Source: JAIQFL01 sp035295745 (GTDB lineage: Bacteria > Acidobacteriota > Terriglobia > Bryobacterales > Bryobacteraceae). Taken from it: DNA of 64,000 nucleotides. The notes beneath the pieces are model-generated. The model searched no databases, was not told the DNA's origin, and saw only the letters and a program-made list of their open reading frames with translations. Where the stretch lies: the NCBI GenBank assembly GCA_035295745.1, contig DATGIL010000073.1, forward strand, positions 62,001-126,000, in the 5' to 3' direction. Below are positions 35,670 through 44,996 of this stretch, one piece after another. The stretch's first letter is position 1, and each line of letters begins with the position of its first letter. A program made the position numbers and the translations under genes.

Positions 35670-38180
35670 CTACGTCGCAGTCTGCGGGCGCAGGTGCAGA
35701 GCTTCGAGCACGCCTTTCCACTTGCGCAGCACCAGCTCAGCCAGGTTCATCGCGATCGCCAAGGCCAACAGTCCGGGCCAGAGATCCATTGTGGAGCGGA
35801 TGCTTCGCCCAGCCGTGTCGAACACCGCTTTGGGTGCGGGATTGAAGTGGCCTCCCGTCGCGCTGGCGATCTGCCGCAGAAGCGGTTCGTTGTTGCCGTA
35901 CTCCAGCATCTCGTCTTCCTGGCGATAGAATCCTACTTCGGGAAATGCGGGAGTTTCCGCCAGGGGCCGTACACGGAACAGTCCCTGATTCTGCCCGATG
36001 GAGAGTTTGCCTCGATAGTGGCCGGCCGCCACTTTATTGACCTTCAGCGGAGCCTGGAACCCGTTCGGGCCAAAAGCAAAAATGTCTGGGATGGACGCCG
36101 GCTCGGGCACGTTGCGCGAAAGATGATAATCCACCACCAGTTCGCCCGAGGCGCGGTCGAAATCGGCGGCGGTTTCGCTCTGCGGTGCGTGCGGCAACAG
36201 ATCGCGGAAGATGTTAGCCCACAATCGGTCGAATCCGTTCCAGGTCACCCAGTTCATCGCCCAGCGATTCTTGGCGTCGGAAGTGAATACCGCCGAGCGC
36301 CCGAGCCCATACTGCCAGCGCACTAACAACGGGTCTTCGCGATCGGCGTTCAAGATCGTATCGGAAGTGGGACGCGCCTGAAACCGGACATAGCCGCGCA
36401 AAGGCGGAGCGGTTTCGATACCCACCCCGTCCAGGATCTCTGCCTGGTTGACGACTTTCGGCTGAATCGTTTTCTCCACTGCCGTGACGCCGGTATGTTC
36501 CTCCACGTCGCGCAGCAGAATCTGCTCGAGCCCGGAGGGATCGTTCAGGAAATAGGACTTGCCCTCGGCGGCCGTCGCCACCTTTTCAAGAAAAGCGCGA
36601 TTCACATCTTGCCCAAGCCCCACCGTCGAAATCGTGACGTGGTTCTGAACAGCCTCGCGGGTGAGCGTCATGCTGTCGCCTTCTTCCGAGATACCGTCGG
36701 TCAGCAGCACGATGTGCTTGAAAATCGCCGTTTGCGGCAGAATGCGCTGGTACGCCTCGGTGAGGGCGGGGGCGATCTGCGTTCCGCCATCGGGAGTGAT
36801 TCCCGAGATCAGCTTTTTAATGGCCGGTCGATCGTCCGCGCGGCGAATCGGCACGGCCCACTGAAACGAGTTGTCAAAGATCAGCACACCCACACTGTCG
36901 ATGGGCCGAAGGTTCTCCACGACACCGATCGCCGCCAGACGCGCCAATTCGATCTTGCGTCCTTCCATCGACGAAGATTTATCGATGATCAGCACCACGG
37001 CGGTGCCCTCAGGCGATCGCGGCGGAGCGAGTTTCGCCGGCAGGGAGCGCTCCAGCGCGTCCTCTTCCGCGCCCTTCTTGTCCACGTAGATATTGTGCTC
37101 GCCCGCGATCCATACGAGTCCCCCGCCCTTCTTCACGTACTCCTCGAGCACGCTCTTCTTGGGTAGCGGAATCGATTCCATGTCCCAGTTGTTGATCACG
37201 ATGAGCTGGTAATCATCGAGCTTGTCTGGAACGCCGCCGGCATCTCGCGTGACCTCGAACTGGTTCGCCTCGAAGGTACGCACCAGGTGTTCTTCACTCT
37301 GCGCGGGGTCGTGAGAGACGAACAGCACGCGCGGACGGCGCAGGGTCAAGGCATCTTCGAAGCGGGTCTCTCCCAGATCGCCGGCTGAAATTTTGCCGGC
37401 CAGCGCGACCGCGCCGACCGAGTTTACGCTGGCCTGCAGGCGAAGGTGATTGACGCCGGCCATGAGTTCGACGGGGCTGGTGCCGATCGGCTTACCCTCG
37501 GCGGTCAATTCCACAGTGCCGTGCGCGGCGCGGGGAGCCTCGAGAGTAATGTCGATCGGAAATCGCTCGCCGCTGAAGACCTGCCCGGGAAGCGCGATCG
37601 ACTCGAGCCGCAGGTTCGGTTTCGGGCGTCCGGCAAGAGGTACGGTGTCGATAGGAATGCCGAGTTGTTGCGCCTGCCAGATGGCGCGCGATACGCTGCC
37701 CAGATTTTCGTTGCCATCGGAGACCAGCAACAACCGCGTCACCATTCCGGCCGGGAGCGAGGCCGCGCCATCCCGGATCGCGGCTTCCAGATTCGTGCCG
37801 TGCCCGGGACTCCCCGCAGTATGGTGCAATTGCCAGCCGTCTTTGGTGCGCTCATCCGGCGAAGTCGCGCGCGTGGCGCGCGAGAACGGAATGATGTGCG
37901 TCCAGTGGCGCCCGCGGGAATGCTCCACGCGCTCTGCCAGGACGGATTCGGTCTTCAGATCGTCCGGAGACACACTGGCGGAAGTGTCGGCCAAAATCGC
38001 GATGGCCATCTTGGTCTCGTAGACCGTCATGCGCGGCTGCGCGAGTGCGAGCGCAATCGCGGCGAATGCTCCGGCCTTCAGCAATAGCGCCGAACGGCGT
38101 GCCGAGAGGCGCCACTCCCACGCGGCCCACAAGACGGGCAGGAGCAGCAGGAGGAGTGCCAGGGGATGCTCGAAGATCAT
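35670..38180 (-). CDS. Membrane VWA-domain protein of a MoxR-type operon
   Basis: An 836-residue protein with two N-terminal membrane helices (7-24 and 34-52), a glutamine-amidotransferase-like segment (about 320-400: VLFVSHDP, LIVINNWD, GGGLVWIAGEHN) and a VWA domain (about 415-590) with the metal-site motif LIIDKSSSM (DxSxS) and later LLTDGISEEGD. A C-terminal helix lies at about 800-820 (LALAIAMNLAELVL). Its start overlaps the stop of the BatA-like gene by 4 bp. The arrangement MoxR, DUF58, BatA-like, VWA resembles the Bat and CoxE-type systems in which an AAA chaperone acts on membrane-bound metal-binding proteins. Confidence 0.85.
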   Translation of the reverse strand: MIFEHPLALLLLLLPVLWAAWEWRLSARRSALLLKAGAFAAIALALAQPRMTVYETKMAIAILADTSASVSPDDLKTESVLAERVEHSRGRHWTHIIPFSRATRATSPDERTKDGWQLHHTAGSPGHGTNLEAAIRDGAASLPAGMVTRLLLVSDGNENLGSVSRAIWQAQQLGIPIDTVPLAGRPKPNLRLESIALPGQVFSGERFPIDITLEAPRAAHGTVELTAEGKPIGTSPVELMAGVNHLRLQASVNSVGAVALAGKISAGDLGETRFEDALTLRRPRVLFVSHDPAQSEEHLVRTFEANQFEVTRDAGGVPDKLDDYQLIVINNWDMESIPLPKKSVLEEYVKKGGGLVWIAGEHNIYVDKKGAEEDALERSLPAKLAPPRSPEGTAVVLIIDKSSSMEGRKIELARLAAIGVVENLRPIDSVGVLIFDNSFQWAVPIRRADDRPAIKKLISGITPDGGTQIAPALTEAYQRILPQTAIFKHIVLLTDGISEEGDSMTLTREAVQNHVTISTVGLGQDVNRAFLEKVATAAEGKSYFLNDPSGLEQILLRDVEEHTGVTAVEKTIQPKVVNQAEILDGVGIETAPPLRGYVRFQARPTSDTILNADREDPLLVRWQYGLGRSAVFTSDAKNRWAMNWVTWNGFDRLWANIFRDLLPHAPQSETAADFDRASGELVVDYHLSRNVPEPASIPDIFAFGPNGFQAPLKVNKVAAGHYRGKLSIGQNQGLFRVRPLAETPAFPEVGFYRQEDEMLEYGNNEPLLRQIASATGGHFNPAPKAVFDTAGRSIRSTMDLWPGLLALAIAMNLAELVLRKWKGVLEALHLRPQTAT

Positions 38181-40105
38181 CGCCGCACCTCCGTGGCCTT
38201 GGTGCTTTTACGGCGTAACAACACGGGCTTGGAGATGGCATAGGTGCGCCGGAATCGTCCGAACATCAGCCACTCCGCGAACAATCCGGCCGCTCCCGCA
38301 ACTGCGAGCCACGGCCAGATGTCGCTCGAACTGTCGAACACGGGGGCGAAGTGAGGGATGGTCTTCTGCGCGTCAGCCGGGGGCTCCCACTTCGAATCCC
38401 AGAGTTGCGGCAAGGTCAGCGAGTAGAGATACTCGCGATCGCCGGCTGCCACATGCACGGCGCCGGGAGTGCCGGAAAAGAAGCTCAGTGCGCGCTCGTG
38501 CAATGCGAAAGGCACCGCCGATCCATCCGCTGTGGTCACCTTGACGTCCTGCTCCGCCACGTCCTGGTCCATCACGAGCTTGACGGTGCCGACACTGCCT
38601 CCGGCGATTTCCCAGTGCCGGAAGATCTCAGGCGAGACCCAGCGTAGCAGGTTAGCGAAGAGCAGCGGCGTCGCCAGCTCGTATCGCATGCCCGAGAGCA
38701 CAGGATGGAAGCCCAGAACCACGATTTTTGGTTTGCCTGGCCGGGTGACGATCACCGGTCCTTGTTGCACTTCACCGACCCTCCCATCGGTTGGGGCAGG
38801 TTCAAACACCAGGGTCTTTTCAAGCTTGAAATCCTTGGTTCGCAGGCCGGCAGAAGCCGGATGCCCGGTATCCCAGCCCTGGAACGCCTCGTTCTCGACG
38901 ACATTGCGTACAGGAATCGGAGAGCCCTTGGCCGGCGGAGCGATCCAGATGGAATCGGCAGCCGGCGGGCGTGGAGGAATGAACCGGTCGAGGATCACGA
39001 GGCCCTTGTCGGCCGCCTGATACTCCGCGGTTTTCCGGTAGACGGCGGCCACCCGTGGTGTCGCGGCGAGCACCGGGCGCAGCAGTTCGGGCTCATCGGA
39101 ATAGACGGTAACCGGCAGCATCGCCTGCGCCGGTAATTCCAGCTCGGCATAATCGTCGGCGGGGAAGGCGTCGTGAGGAGTGAGATTGACGCGGAGCAGT
39201 CCGGCGGAGCTGGTGCGGTATTCGAAGCTGGTTTCTTTATCGGCGCCGGGCGGAAGCGTCAAGTGCTGAGAGCCGGCGGGAATGCGGCCATTGTTGCCGG
39301 GAGGGCCGAAATCGATGGTGAGATTGACATCTCGCGAACGAGTGCCGTAGTTGCGCGTCGAGATGTAGATCTCCCAGAGGTCCGGCTCGGTATTGGAACG
39401 GCGCATACCGATTTTGCGCAGTCCCGCGTTTTCGACGGTATCGGATACCATCAGCACGCGCATATTGCGCGGGGCGGCGGCGGCGATTTCGGGGTCGCGC
39501 TCGCTGGTGCGACCGGAACCGATGAAGGCGATTTCTCCAGCACGCCCGCCCCCCTGGCTCTGCACATGCCGGGCAAAGGCCAAGGCTTGGTCGAGGTTGA
39601 GGGCGGTGGAGCCCGGTTCAGAGGACTGAATGGCGGCTTCGATCTTGGCGCGATCGGGTTCGAAGGCGGTTGCGGGGGTTGCCAGAGCGTCCGCACGAAC
39701 CAGCATCACCCGGTCGCGGCCCGGAAGCGCGCGGAGGTATCGGCGGGCGCGGTCCCGGGCCAGATCCATCAAAGTGGTCTTCCCGGAACGCGCTGCCATC
39801 CATGCGGACGTCTCCAGGATCATCACATGGTCGCGTCCTGCTCGTGCCGGAGTGCCCAGACGCAGTTGTGCGATGGCGAGCAGCAGCAGGGCCATGCTGA
39901 CCAATTGCAGAATCAATGACCAGGGCTGCTGGATGTGCTTCCTGCGCGCCGCAACCGCCGGTTGTTCGGCAGCCACCCAGAAGCGCAGCGTCGAGACCAC
40001 CTGTTTCCGGCGCGACCGGTCGAGCAGATACAGCGCCACGCTGATCGCTGAAACTGATCCGAAAACCGCCAGAAACTGGAACAGCGACAAGTTCAAAAAG
40101 TACAT
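38177..40105 (-). CDS. BatA/VWA-like membrane protein
   Basis: A 642-residue protein starting MYFLNLSLFQFLAVFGS, with helices at about 5-27 and 58-76 (WSLILQLVSMALLLLAIA), the N-terminal 'BatA' arrangement. The following VWA-like domain (about 90-230) lacks the usual DxSxS: the motif position reads HVMILETSAWM, so the metal site is altered. Beta-sandwich regions follow (about 260-560) and a C-terminal helix near 610 (WPWLAVAGAAGLFAEWLMF). It is the third gene of the MoxR operon. Start at 40105 is preferred to an in-frame start 105 bases upstream because the latter would run into the G-rich inverted repeat. Confidence 0.82.
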   Translation of the reverse strand: MYFLNLSLFQFLAVFGSVSAISVALYLLDRSRRKQVVSTLRFWVAAEQPAVAARRKHIQQPWSLILQLVSMALLLLAIAQLRLGTPARAGRDHVMILETSAWMAARSGKTTLMDLARDRARRYLRALPGRDRVMLVRADALATPATAFEPDRAKIEAAIQSSEPGSTALNLDQALAFARHVQSQGGGRAGEIAFIGSGRTSERDPEIAAAAPRNMRVLMVSDTVENAGLRKIGMRRSNTEPDLWEIYISTRNYGTRSRDVNLTIDFGPPGNNGRIPAGSQHLTLPPGADKETSFEYRTSSAGLLRVNLTPHDAFPADDYAELELPAQAMLPVTVYSDEPELLRPVLAATPRVAAVYRKTAEYQAADKGLVILDRFIPPRPPAADSIWIAPPAKGSPIPVRNVVENEAFQGWDTGHPASAGLRTKDFKLEKTLVFEPAPTDGRVGEVQQGPVIVTRPGKPKIVVLGFHPVLSGMRYELATPLLFANLLRWVSPEIFRHWEIAGGSVGTVKLVMDQDVAEQDVKVTTADGSAVPFALHERALSFFSGTPGAVHVAAGDREYLYSLTLPQLWDSKWEPPADAQKTIPHFAPVFDSSSDIWPWLAVAGAAGLFAEWLMFGRFRRTYAISKPVLLRRKSTKATEVRR

Positions 40106-40130
40106 AAAAACCTTGGGGCCCAGAACACCG

Positions 40131-40268
40131 GAGCCAGGGGCCGGGGGCCAGGGGCCGGCGCTCCAGCATCTGATAACAGCTTGGGAGGGTCTGCTGGAGA
40201 GAAAGCACAAACCCCGACCGGTTCACCGGGGCCGACTCCCTGGCCCCCGGCCCCCGGCCCCTGGCCCC
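40131..40268. repeat. G-rich inverted repeat with quadruplex-type runs inside the MoxR operon
   Basis: Left arm 40131-40157 (CCAGGGGCCGGGGGCCAGGG) and right arm 40238-40268 (CTGGCCCCCGGCCCCCGGCC plus CCTGGCCCC) are near-perfect reverse complements around about 80 bp. On the minus (coding) strand the right arm carries five runs of three to five G with two- to three-base loops. The right arm ends in CCCCTTTTT. It lies between the DUF58 stop and the BatA-like start. Confidence 0.8.
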
Positions 40269-40277
40269 TTTTTGCCT

Positions 40278-41162
40278 TCAAGCTATGCCTCGCACTTTGA
40301 TCAGGTCTCCGAAGATTACGGATTCCAGGGTTTGCGATGCGGCGACACCGACGTAGCGTCCGCCGCTGCGCATGGCGAGGGTCTGGATGATGGAACAGTA
40401 TTCATCAAAGGCCCGCGTGTATCGTTCGCGCGCCTGATCGTCGAAATCCAGTTTCATGCCTTCTCCGGTTTCGGCGTCACGCAGTTCGAGTTCGCCCGTC
40501 CAGGGCGGCCTGCGGTCTTCGTCGCTCCAGATTTGGATCAGCATCAGCTCGTGGCCAAAGTCCGAAAGATACTGGAGCGCGCGCTCGCAACCCTTGTCGT
40601 CGAGAAAATCAGAGATCACAATCACCAGCCCGCGCTGGGAATACGTACCGATGAACTCGCGCACCATCGACAGGTAGTCGGTGGCGCCGCTCGGTGTCAA
40701 CGACTGGAGCGCCTCCATCACACCGGGAAACCGATGGCGCCCGCCAGTAGAGAAGATGCGCGGCGAAAGCCGGCTTGAAAAGCCGTGCACCTCGATGCTG
40801 TCGAGCCGGACCAGTCCTACGTAACACAGCGACGCCGCCAGTTTGCGTGCATAGTCGAACTTCTGCCCCCCGTGCGCCAGCATCGATTGGCTGATATCGA
40901 GCAGCATGCGTACGGGAACCCGCGGCTCCACCTGAAACATCTTGAGAAATAGTTTTTCCAGCCGAAGATAGGCGCGCCAGTTGACAGCCCGCAGGTCGTC
41001 TCCGTGATGGAAATTGCGATGGTCGAGGAATTCCTGCCCGGCGCCGGCGAATCGCGACATGTTGTGACCGCCCACCAGTCCGGCGAACGACTTTTGCCAA
41101 TGTATGGTGAGACGCTCGAGTTTTTCGAGAAACTCGCGGTCCAACAACGGGGCGGATGGCAT
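40278..41162 (-). CDS. DUF58 domain protein of the MoxR operon
   Basis: A 294-residue soluble protein. Signature segments of DUF58 are GLVGGHNMSRFAGAGQEF near residue 29, YHGDDLRAVNW-like HHGDDLRAVNWRAY near 53, and a VWA-like second half (VRMLLDISQSM, DxSxS-type metal site, and VIVISDFLDD). It probably works with the adjacent MoxR AAA+ ATPase on the membrane VWA proteins. The start at 41162 lies eight bases downstream of the MoxR stop; a longer frame overlapping moxR is possible. Function of these operons is generally described as assembling or activating envelope complexes; no specific client can be named. Confidence 0.87.
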   Translation of the reverse strand: MPSAPLLDREFLEKLERLTIHWQKSFAGLVGGHNMSRFAGAGQEFLDHRNFHHGDDLRAVNWRAYLRLEKLFLKMFQVEPRVPVRMLLDISQSMLAHGGQKFDYARKLAASLCYVGLVRLDSIEVHGFSSRLSPRIFSTGGRHRFPGVMEALQSLTPSGATDYLSMVREFIGTYSQRGLVIVISDFLDDKGCERALQYLSDFGHELMLIQIWSDEDRRPPWTGELELRDAETGEGMKLDFDDQARERYTRAFDEYCSIIQTLAMRSGGRYVGVAASQTLESVIFGDLIKVRGIA

Positions 41163-41169
41163 ACGATAC

Positions 41170-42171
41170 CTACGCGACGGAAGTTTGCGCGGTTGCACTC
41201 TTGATCAAGGCTTGCAAAATGGTCTCTGGAGTCTGCCCGTCGTGATGCGCATCGAAATTCAGGATGATGCGGTGGCGCAGCACCGCGGCGGCTACCGATT
41301 GCACATCTTCGATGGAGAGATGGAAGCGTCCGCGCATCAGCGCCAGCACGCGCCCGCACTCCACCAGGGCCTGCGCACCGCGCGGCGAGCTGCCGTAGCG
41401 GATATACTTCCGGGAAAGCTCGTGGGCCTCCTTCTGCTCGGGCTGTGTAGCCATCACCAGGTGGATGGCGTATTCCTGAACGTGGGGGGCCACCAGGACC
41501 TCGCGGCACACGCCGCGGACTTCGAGAATCGCATCGCGGTCCAGGACGGCATCGGGAACCTGCTCCTCGCGGGCGATGGTGCGTTCGACGATTCGGTGGA
41601 GTTCCTGCCGGCTGGGGTAGGTGACCAGGATCTTCATCAGAAACCGGTCGAGTTGCGCTTCCGGAAGGGGATACGTGCCCTCCATCTCGATGGGGTTCTG
41701 TGTCGCCATCACGAGAAAGGGCATTTCGAGTTCGTGGGTTGTCGTGCCGCTGGTCACGGTGCGTTCCTGCATCGCTTCGAGCAGCGCCGATTGGGTTTTG
41801 GGAGTCGCGCGATTGATTTCGTCTGCGAGCACCAGGTTGGCGAAGATCGGGCCAGGCTGGAAGCGCAACGATTTGCCGTGACCTTCGCTGTCGATGATCA
41901 TGCTCCCGACAATGTCGGCGGGCATCAGATCGGGCGTGAATTGAATCCGCGAGTACTTCAATTGGAGCGTGCGGGCCAGAGTCCTGAGGAGGGTGGTCTT
42001 TCCGAGTCCAGGAACGCCTTCGAGGAGGACGTGGCCGCCTGCCAGCAGGCAGATCAGGACACCTTCGACGACGTCGTCCTGACCCACAATAATTTTGGCG
42101 ATTTCCTGGCGTACGGAGTTCAGCCGATCAACGGCAAGTTGAAGTGTCGCTTGGGATCCCACGTTTCTCAT
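41170..42171 (-). CDS. MoxR-family AAA+ ATPase
   Basis: A 333-residue AAA+ chaperone. Walker A is LEGVPGLGKTTL (about 50-61), Walker B LVLADEINRATPKTQ with sensor-like ATQNPIEMEGTYPLPEAQLDRF (about 147-168), typical of the MoxR subgroup. First gene of a four-gene operon followed by DUF58, BatA-like and VWA proteins. A G-rich operon-internal inverted repeat lies further down. It is preceded by a long stem-loop (42225-42299), so its own promoter should lie in the approximately 50 bp between. Confidence 0.93.
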   Translation of the reverse strand: MRNVGSQATLQLAVDRLNSVRQEIAKIIVGQDDVVEGVLICLLAGGHVLLEGVPGLGKTTLLRTLARTLQLKYSRIQFTPDLMPADIVGSMIIDSEGHGKSLRFQPGPIFANLVLADEINRATPKTQSALLEAMQERTVTSGTTTHELEMPFLVMATQNPIEMEGTYPLPEAQLDRFLMKILVTYPSRQELHRIVERTIAREEQVPDAVLDRDAILEVRGVCREVLVAPHVQEYAIHLVMATQPEQKEAHELSRKYIRYGSSPRGAQALVECGRVLALMRGRFHLSIEDVQSVAAAVLRHRIILNFDAHHDGQTPETILQALIKSATAQTSVA

Positions 42172-42224
42172 TGTAGAGCACGCGGAACATTAAGAATGGG
42201 AGGAGTAGAAAGGAAAATCAAAAG

Positions 42225-42299
42225 TTTGGGGCTGGAGGAATCGATAGCTGTCGCCTGCTTGTTTCAGGAAACACCGCTAAGGATTCCCCCAGCCCCGAA
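42225..42299. terminator. Long inverted repeat between the MoxR operon and the upstream gene
   Basis: TTTGGGGCTGGAGGAATC (42225-42242) pairs with GATTCCCCCAGCCCCGAA (42282-42299), one or two mismatches in 17 bp; the loop contains a second hairpin TGTTTC-AG-GAAACA. Read on the minus strand, the stem is followed by AAACTTTTGATTTTCC, so it can terminate transcription of the 42324-42758 gene. Confidence 0.6.
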
Positions 42300-42323
42300 T
42301 TTCCAAAGTTGAGAGTTTGAAGC

Positions 42324-42758
42324 TTATGCTTCGGTGCGCACTGCGGCACGCTGATCGATTTTGCATACCAGAACCGCCAGAACCTCGGCCATCTCTTTAA
42401 GAGCTTGCCGAGCCTGTTCGGGAGCGGCGGTTCTCGTCAGACGATACCACCACTGCATCACTCGGTAATCGATCACCAGCAGACGATCTTCGAACGCCTG
42501 CAGCTCGAGTCCAGCGGCGTGTTCGAGCAGGTACGTCAACACCTGATAATCGCGCTGCAACGATGCGTGCAGAGGATCGAGAGTCTCCGCCGTCTTGAGA
42601 AGTTGCTGTACTTCACCCACGTGGAAGCGATTATCTTCCAGAGCGGGCGACAATTCAGGCAGATCTTGCAGATTCCGCAACAACAGAATGCAACTGTAGC
42701 GAAACCAGTAGACCAGCATCCCCAACGATAACGCGATGATTAATATACTGGCCAGCAT
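42324..42758 (-). CDS. Small membrane-anchored hypothetical protein
   Basis: A 144-residue protein with one N-terminal membrane helix (LASILIIALSLGMLVYWF) and a helical cytoplasmic part with heptad-like spacing (VGEVQQLLKTAETLDPLHASLQ, RQALKEMAEVLAVLV). A basic patch and conserved-looking MQWWYRLTR follow the second helix. No family name comes to mind; similar short single-helix proteins precede operons in acidobacteria. It is upstream of moxR but separated by a terminator-like inverted repeat. Confidence 0.68.
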   Translation of the reverse strand: MLASILIIALSLGMLVYWFRYSCILLLRNLQDLPELSPALEDNRFHVGEVQQLLKTAETLDPLHASLQRDYQVLTYLLEHAAGLELQAFEDRLLVIDYRVMQWWYRLTRTAAPEQARQALKEMAEVLAVLVCKIDQRAAVRTEA

Positions 42759-42870
42759 TGTCTTTGTACGCTATGCACCCGGTTGACTGACCACTAGTAC
42801 TAGACCAGCCATGACGAGTCTAGCACTGGCAATAGAACTTGGCAATACCTTTTCTATTGTTTTTTTGGTC

Positions 42871-43266
42871 CTAACAATTTTTTACCTTCAATCTAAGTCC
42901 TACAATCCCAGGGCGTATAGGGTGAATTGACTGAGTTTGCCGCTCGTTTCCAGCGCCCTTTGAATTGACACTCCTCCCCTTCCGAGAGATAGGGACCATC
43001 ACTTTAGTTAATTCTGGTACTTTAAAGGTCGCGGTCCGGCCGCGGCAGGATGCCATAAACCATTCATAATCAACCCACTGCCGGGAAAACTGGATTTCTC
43101 TGAATGAAACCGGCTGGCGCCGGAAATTGCTGCGCCGAACAGTACCCTTTGGAACTAAAGGCCAAATCCTCAATGGGTCACTCGACCTGTCCGAACGATA
43201 GCGAGTCCCCAATCCAGATGAAGTCACTGCACCCAAACCAAGCAACACACTCAATTTCAATATCAT
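42871..43266 (-). CDS. Possible small secreted protein (weak)
   Basis: A 131-residue frame starting MILKLSVLLGLGAVTSSG, which could be a signal peptide, followed by an arginine/serine-rich, non-repetitive sequence with two cysteines. It has no clear ribosome binding site and lies in an AT-richer stretch (42760-43420). It could be a genuine orphan gene or a chance open frame; nothing else coding is seen in this gap, which also holds the palindrome CTAGTACTAG near 42793. Confidence 0.3.
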   Translation of the reverse strand: MILKLSVLLGLGAVTSSGLGTRYRSDRSSDPLRIWPLVPKGTVRRSNFRRQPVSFREIQFSRQWVDYEWFMASCRGRTATFKVPELTKVMVPISRKGRSVNSKGAGNERQTQSIHPIRPGIVGLRLKVKNC

Positions 43267-43420
43267 AAGCAATACGAAAGAAGACCGCGTACCGGACGTA
43301 CTCCCTGTTTTTGCTATCTTTCGATCATCGCCCACAGCGTACGATTGTACCAGTCTCCGTCACGGTAAATCTGCCGCTTTTCCAGTCACTTGCGTTAAGA
43401 TCACTTTGCAAGGAGACCCC

Positions 43421-44983
43421 ATGCGCAAACTGTCTGCAATCCTGTTGACGGCCCTCCCGCTGGCCGCGGCGATCACGCAACCGGTGAAAATCGAAGGTGG
43501 AGCGCTGGCCGGCGTGCCCGGAAAGAATCCGTCGATCATGGTGTTCAAAGGCATTCCTTTCGCAGCCCCTCCCGTCGGCGATCTGCGTTGGCGTGCTCCC
43601 AAGCCTGTCGTGCCGTGGCAGGGAGTGCGCAAAGCCGATCAGTTCGGCGATAGCTGCATGCAGAACATTGTTGCCGAGCGGAAGCCGTGGACCTACGAGT
43701 TCATGACTCACACTGGCGTAAGCGAGGACTGTCTTTTTCTGAACGTATGGACTAGCGCGAAGTCCCCAGGTGAGAACCAGCCGGTTTACGTTTTTATCCA
43801 CGGCGGCGGTAATACCGAAGGCTCGGGCGCGGTTCCGGTCTATGACGGCGAGGGACTGGCAAAAAAAGGCATCGTGGTCGTCACGGTGAACTATCGTCTC
43901 GGAATCCTCGGTTTTTTCACTCACCCCGATTTGACCGCGGAATCGGACGTCCACGCATCGGGCAATTATGCGCTTCTCGATTTGATTGCAGCTCTGCGTT
44001 GGGTCCATCAGAATATTGCACGGTTTGGCGGCAATCCGAACCAGGTGACGATCGGCGGCCAATCGGCTGGAGCATCGAATGTCCACAGCCTGGTGGGCTC
44101 GCCCCTGGCGAAGGGCCTATTCCAGGGAGCGATCGCAGAGAGCGGATCGAGCATCAATGGCTTGGGACTGATGAATTCCCGTTCGCTCGCGGATCAGGAG
44201 GGCGCCGGGGTTCGTTTCGCCGAATCGAAGGGCGCACATTCCGTAGCGGAACTGCGGAAAATGTCGTGGAAAGAACTCACTACCCCCACCTCCGGCGTTC
44301 CGGCCCGATTCGGGGTGGTCGTGGACGGGTATGTGCTGCCTCTGCCGGCAGGCGAGATATTTGCGCAGGGTAAGCAGAATGACGTCCCGACCCTCACCGG
44401 CTGCACGAAAGAAGATCTGGGAGGCGCCAGCACCCATCCCACTACCACTGTCCAGGCGTTCCAACAGATCTCCCAGCGGTATGGAGATCTGGCCGGTACA
44501 TTCCTGAAACTCTACCCGGCGGCCACCGATGAGGAGGCCGGCGCATCGACCAATGCGAGTTCCGTGGATTCCATGCGCGCCTCGATGTATCTCTGGACCG
44601 TCCATCGCGGGAAGACGGCCAAAACGAAGGCCTTCACGTATTTTTGGGAACACACCATGCCGGGGCCGGATGCGGACAAGTATGGCGCGTTTCACACCTC
44701 GGAAGTCCCGTACGTGATGAACGCATTGGCAATGTCCGACCGTCCATTCACTTCTGACGATCACAAGATCGCCGGCGAGATTTCCGATTATTGGGCGAAT
44801 TTCATCCGCACGGGAGATCCCAACGGCAAAGGTCTCCCCCACTGGCCATCCACTACGGAGAAGCCGGGCACCACGATGGAAGTGGGCGATCGGTTCGCGG
44901 TCATCCCGGTTACGGGCAGCCCGGAGAAACTCTCGCTGTTCGAGGATTACTTCTCCAAGCCCCGGCCGGCGCCCTCCCGCTGA
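43421..44983 (+). CDS. Secreted type-B carboxylesterase/lipase
   Basis: A 520-residue alpha/beta hydrolase with a signal peptide (residues 1-17). Nucleophile motif GGQSAGAS (Ser near 212), the N-terminal EDCLFLNVW block (about 104-112), oxyanion-hole region FIHGGGNTEGSG and a C-terminal HTSEVPYVMNAL containing the catalytic His define the para-nitrobenzyl-esterase/COesterase family. The acidic residue is likely in GCTKEDLGG. ATG 43421 follows AAGGAGA. Substrates of bacterial members are usually small esters; no pathway context here. It converges with the beta-lactamase/NamZ fusion downstream, 13 bp away. Confidence 0.9.
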   Translation: MRKLSAILLTALPLAAAITQPVKIEGGALAGVPGKNPSIMVFKGIPFAAPPVGDLRWRAPKPVVPWQGVRKADQFGDSCMQNIVAERKPWTYEFMTHTGVSEDCLFLNVWTSAKSPGENQPVYVFIHGGGNTEGSGAVPVYDGEGLAKKGIVVVTVNYRLGILGFFTHPDLTAESDVHASGNYALLDLIAALRWVHQNIARFGGNPNQVTIGGQSAGASNVHSLVGSPLAKGLFQGAIAESGSSINGLGLMNSRSLADQEGAGVRFAESKGAHSVAELRKMSWKELTTPTSGVPARFGVVVDGYVLPLPAGEIFAQGKQNDVPTLTGCTKEDLGGASTHPTTTVQAFQQISQRYGDLAGTFLKLYPAATDEEAGASTNASSVDSMRASMYLWTVHRGKTAKTKAFTYFWEHTMPGPDADKYGAFHTSEVPYVMNALAMSDRPFTSDDHKIAGEISDYWANFIRTGDPNGKGLPHWPSTTEKPGTTMEVGDRFAVIPVTGSPEKLSLFEDYFSKPRPAPSR

Positions 44984-44996
44984 AGCTTCCGATCGT

